A stretch of DNA of 39,180 nucleotides from an uncultured Erwinia sp. (GTDB taxonomy: Bacteria > Pseudomonadota > Gammaproteobacteria > Enterobacterales > Enterobacteriaceae), in NCBI GenBank assembly GCA_913775305.1, contig CAJYIY010000087.1, positions 1 through 39,180 of the forward strand, given 5' to 3'. The notes beneath the pieces are model-generated. The model was not told the origin of the DNA, ran no database searches, and saw only the letters and a program-made list of their open reading frames with translations. Every line of letters begins with the position of its first letter. Within the stretch, counting starts at the first letter, position 1. Positions 36,292 through 39,180 of this stretch are shown in pieces. A program made the position numbers and the translations under genes.

Positions 36292-39150
36292 ATGAACAAA
36301 CATTGTTATCGCCTTATCTTCAGCCGTACCCACGGGGAACTGCGGGTAGTGTCCGAACTGGCCCGCAGCTGCAGTAATGAACCAGGACAGCGCTCTGCTG
36401 GTGGTGTGACATCAGGAGGCCGTCTTTGGGTAACCGTGCGGCGTTCGGTGTGGCTGCTGGGGCTGTTAATGTTTGCCGGGCCGGTTTTGGCCAGTGGAAT
36501 TGTGGCTGACGGTGCCGCCGCACCTTCTCAGCGGCCGGACGTGATCAATACTCAAAACGGCTTGCCGCAGGTCAACATCGCCGCCCCTAATCAGGCCGGG
36601 CTATCACATAACCAATATCAACAGTTTGACGTCGGTTCCAGAGGCGCCATCCTCAACAACTCGGCGGTGATGACATCCACTCAGCTGGCCGGAATGATTC
36701 AGGGTAACCCCAATCTCAATCCCAATGCCGCGCCGGCTCGCATCATTCTCAACGAAGTGAACAGCAGCAACCCCAGCCAGCTGCGCGGCTTTATGGAGGT
36801 GGCCGGCAGTCGGGCGCAGGTCGTTGTTGCTAACCCGGCCGGGATCGTGTGCAGCGGCTGCGGCACCATCAATGCCGGTCGTATGACGCTGACGACCGGT
36901 AAACCGCAGCTGAACGCTGACGGCAGCGTGGCGGGCTACCAGGTTGAACGTGGCACGGTGCGAATCGAGGGTGGCGGGCTCAACGGGGATCCCCGTCATG
37001 ATACCGAGTACGTCGATATTCTGGCACGAGCGGTGGAAGTTAACGCCGGCGTCTGGGCCAAAGCGGAAGTGTCGGTGGTGGCCGGGCGTAACCGCGTGAG
37101 CGCTGACGGTAAGTCAGTCACGCCTTTGGCCGACGACGGCAGCGTCAGACCTGAGCTTGCCATCGACATGGGCCAGATGGGGGGAATGTACAGCGGCAGT
37201 ATCCGCATGATAGGGACCGAAGCCGGTGTGGGCGTGCGCAATCAGAATGGACAGGTGCAGGCGGGCAAGACTCTGACCGTGAGCAGCGAGGGGCGGCTCA
37301 GCTGGCAGTCTGACGCAAAAGATGCCAGCACGCAGGCCAGCGGCGACATCAGCCTGACGGCCAGAGACAATATTGAATATCGCGGCAAATTGCACAGCGG
37401 TGGTCAGCTTGCCGTACAGAGTCGTGAAGGGATACTGACGCAGTCGGGCACTCTGGCGGCGGCAGGTGATGTGCGCCTGAACGCCGCACGCGGTATACAG
37501 AGCAGCGGGCATCTGCTGGCGGGTAGTGATATCAACAGCCAGATTGTGCGTGATGCCAGCCTGCATTTGAACAGTCAGGGCGACATCCGTGCGAGCGGCA
37601 GCCTGTTGAGTAAAAAGGACGTAAAGGCGGACGGTTATCGGGTTGATATCAGCGGCGCGAAGCTGGCAGCAGGACTGAGTGCCTTAACTGCACAAAAGGG
37701 GGGCGTTGCCCTGCGCCAGTCCACCGTTGACACTGGCGAGTTTGTGGTGAAAACGGCGGGGAATGTGGACGCACAGCAGGCCAGAATTAAAGCCGGAAGC
37801 TGGTCGGTTGATGCTGACAGTCTGTTTAACCAGGAGGCAAGCTGGTCACAGACCCGCAGTGCTGAGAGTCGTTTCACGCTGGTGGATAAGCTTGATAATC
37901 GCGATGGTGCCATTGAGACGCAGCACCTGAAGTTGAAGGTCGGCCAGTTGAATAATCAGCGCGGTCGCCTGGTGGCGCTCGGCACCACAGCACAGCACTG
38001 GCAGGTCGGCGGCCTGCTCGACAATACCGGTGGCACAGTGGGCAGCAACGGCGACCTCCGCCTTGACGCAGGCCGCCTTGATAATCAGAGTGGGACGGTT
38101 AAAACCCAGGCAGGTCTGACGATCCAGACGGAGGGGACGCTCAACAATGCTGGCGGTAATCTGCTGGCTGGCAATGCCCTGACGCTTGAGGCGAAAGGCG
38201 ACCTGAACAATCAGTCTGGTACCCTGAGTGGCGGAGACGTCCGGCTGGCGGTGCAGCGTCTGGATAATGCGCAGGGACAGCTAATTGGCCAGGGTAATCT
38301 TGACCTGTCAGCGAGCCAGGTCAATAACCAGCACGGCCTGATTGGCGCCAACAAGGCGCTGGATATTCATGCCGGGGACTGGGACAACCGCGGCGGTGTT
38401 ACCCAGGGCGAGACTGCACTGACGGCAACGCTGAAGTCCTTCAACAATGACGATGGCAGGCTGCTGTCCGGTCAGATGTTAACCCTGGATACCACGGAGG
38501 ACAGCACAAACCGCAGCGGTGAAATCAGTGCCGCCGTGCTGACGATGAATGCTGACCGCCTCGACAACTCGAAAGGTAAGGTGATTGGCCAACAGCGGCT
38601 TGACCTGCAAGCCCGCAACGGGCTGGACAATACTCAGGGGCTGCTGGGCGCCGGTGATAAGCTGACGGTGCGCACCTCAGGCGAATTAAATAACCGCGAA
38701 GGGACGCTCTCAGGGGGCGGACAAACCACGGTGGCGGCACGGGACGTGCGCAACGATGCGGGCAAGGTGCTGGGGGGGCAACAGCTGATACTGAACACCT
38801 CGGCAGCACTGGCTAACCGTGAGGGGGAAATCAGCGGCGAGTCGCTTACCCTGAAGGCAAGTCAGGTGGATAACACCCGGGGCAAAGTGGTTGCCCGGCA
38901 GGGCCTGAGCCTGACGGCGCAAACGGGGTTGGTCAACACCAGCGGCTGGCTTGAGGCTGGAAACATCCTCACTGTAAATAGCGGCGGTCACTGGAACAAC
39001 CGCAACGGGACTGCACAGGGCGGTCATCAGGTGACCGCCACCGCACATACCCTCGACAATACCGGCGGGCGGCTGCAGTCCGGCGGTAACCTTGAGCTTA
39101 ACGCTGCCGGGGATGTCCTCAACCGGACCGGTAAACTGACCGCGCAGCAG
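36292..39150 (+). CDS. TpsA: filamentous-hemagglutinin/CdiA-type exoprotein, N-terminal part
   Basis: 953 codons without a stop, cut at the adapter. Residues 1-26 are an extended signal peptide region (MNKHCYRLIFSRTHGEL...), followed by a basic/hydrophobic signal ending in LMFAGPVLAS. The TPS secretion domain follows, with NPNL at 139-142 and NPAGI at 181-185, the motifs read by TpsB, and the cysteine pair C187/C190 in CSGCG that marks the CdiA/HecA type. From about residue 570 come degenerate 20-residue hemagglutinin repeats such as LDNTGG and LNNREGTLSGG. Large surface fibre protein. Without the C-terminus one cannot tell an adhesin from a contact-dependent toxin. Confidence 0.92.
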
Positions 39151-39180
39151 AGATCGGAAGAGCACACGTCTGAACTCCAG
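39151..39180. other. Illumina TruSeq adapter, contamination
   Basis: The last 30 bases begin AGATCGGAAGAGCACACGTC and continue to TGAACTCCAG, identical to the TruSeq read-1 adapter. They are not genomic. They are in frame with tpsA and would be translated as RSEEHTSELQ, a peptide known from contaminated database entries. Confidence 0.98.

Overview
The window is enterobacterial chromosomal DNA. The first 20.6 kb consists of genes that read at sight as close relatives of the E. coli K-12 proteins PssA, PatZ, YfiP/TapT, TrxC, YfiF, EmrRAB, YgaZH, ProVWX, NrdHIEF, YgaM and YgaC. The presence of proU, class Ib ribonucleotide reductase and Tsx, together with a non-E. coli gene order and an accessory right half, suggests a plant- or environment-associated Enterobacterales genome such as Erwinia or Pantoea. 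The genus is an inference; no rRNA or other species marker is present.

Layout. 1-5.7 kb: pssA (5' part only), patZ, tapT, trxC on the minus strand, divergent from yfiF. 5.7-20.7 kb: a long minus-strand series that read 5' to 3' on that strand is ygaM, nrdHIEF, proVWX, ygaY, ygaZH, emrRAB, with ygaC divergent from ygaM. This is the E. coli order, but here the end of emrB meets the end of yfiF through two back-to-back terminators, so two blocks that are apart in E. coli are joined. 20.7-27.2 kb: tsx with a textbook CRP site; a tightly packed three-gene envelope operon (beta-barrel candidate, POTRA-less BamA/TamA-like barrel, DUF4056-type lipoprotein with a TTG start); an RBBP9-type hydrolase; yddG. 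27.5-29.6 kb: arsRBC. 29.8-33.9 kb: a five-gene translationally coupled operon encoding a thermostable-hemolysin-family protein, an AMP-forming ligase, a heme-oxygenase-like (TenA/UndA-type) oxidase, an SDR and a periplasmic TPR protein, which looks like a small biosynthetic pathway with no product I can name. 34.5 kb to the end: a two-partner secretion pair, a complete TpsB and the N-terminal 953 codons of a TpsA/CdiA-like exoprotein.

Regulation that can be read: NrdR boxes 31 bp apart on the nrdH promoter, a proU-type promoter carrying a palindromic spacer, a trxC leader with a mini-ORF and a possible SD-sequestering alternative hairpin, an intercistronic terminator-like hairpin between emrR and emrA, and three YTTAAG hexamers at exact 12-bp period upstream of the thermostable-hemolysin operon.

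Quality warning: the last 30 bases (39151-39180) are Illumina TruSeq adapter, not genome. They are in frame with tpsA and would add ten false residues to the protein. The contig therefore breaks inside a repeat-rich exoprotein gene, and its C-terminal (possibly toxin) region and any immunity gene are missing. The best candidates for something new are the five-gene operon at 29.8-33.9 kb and the three-gene envelope operon at 22.0-25.4 kb.
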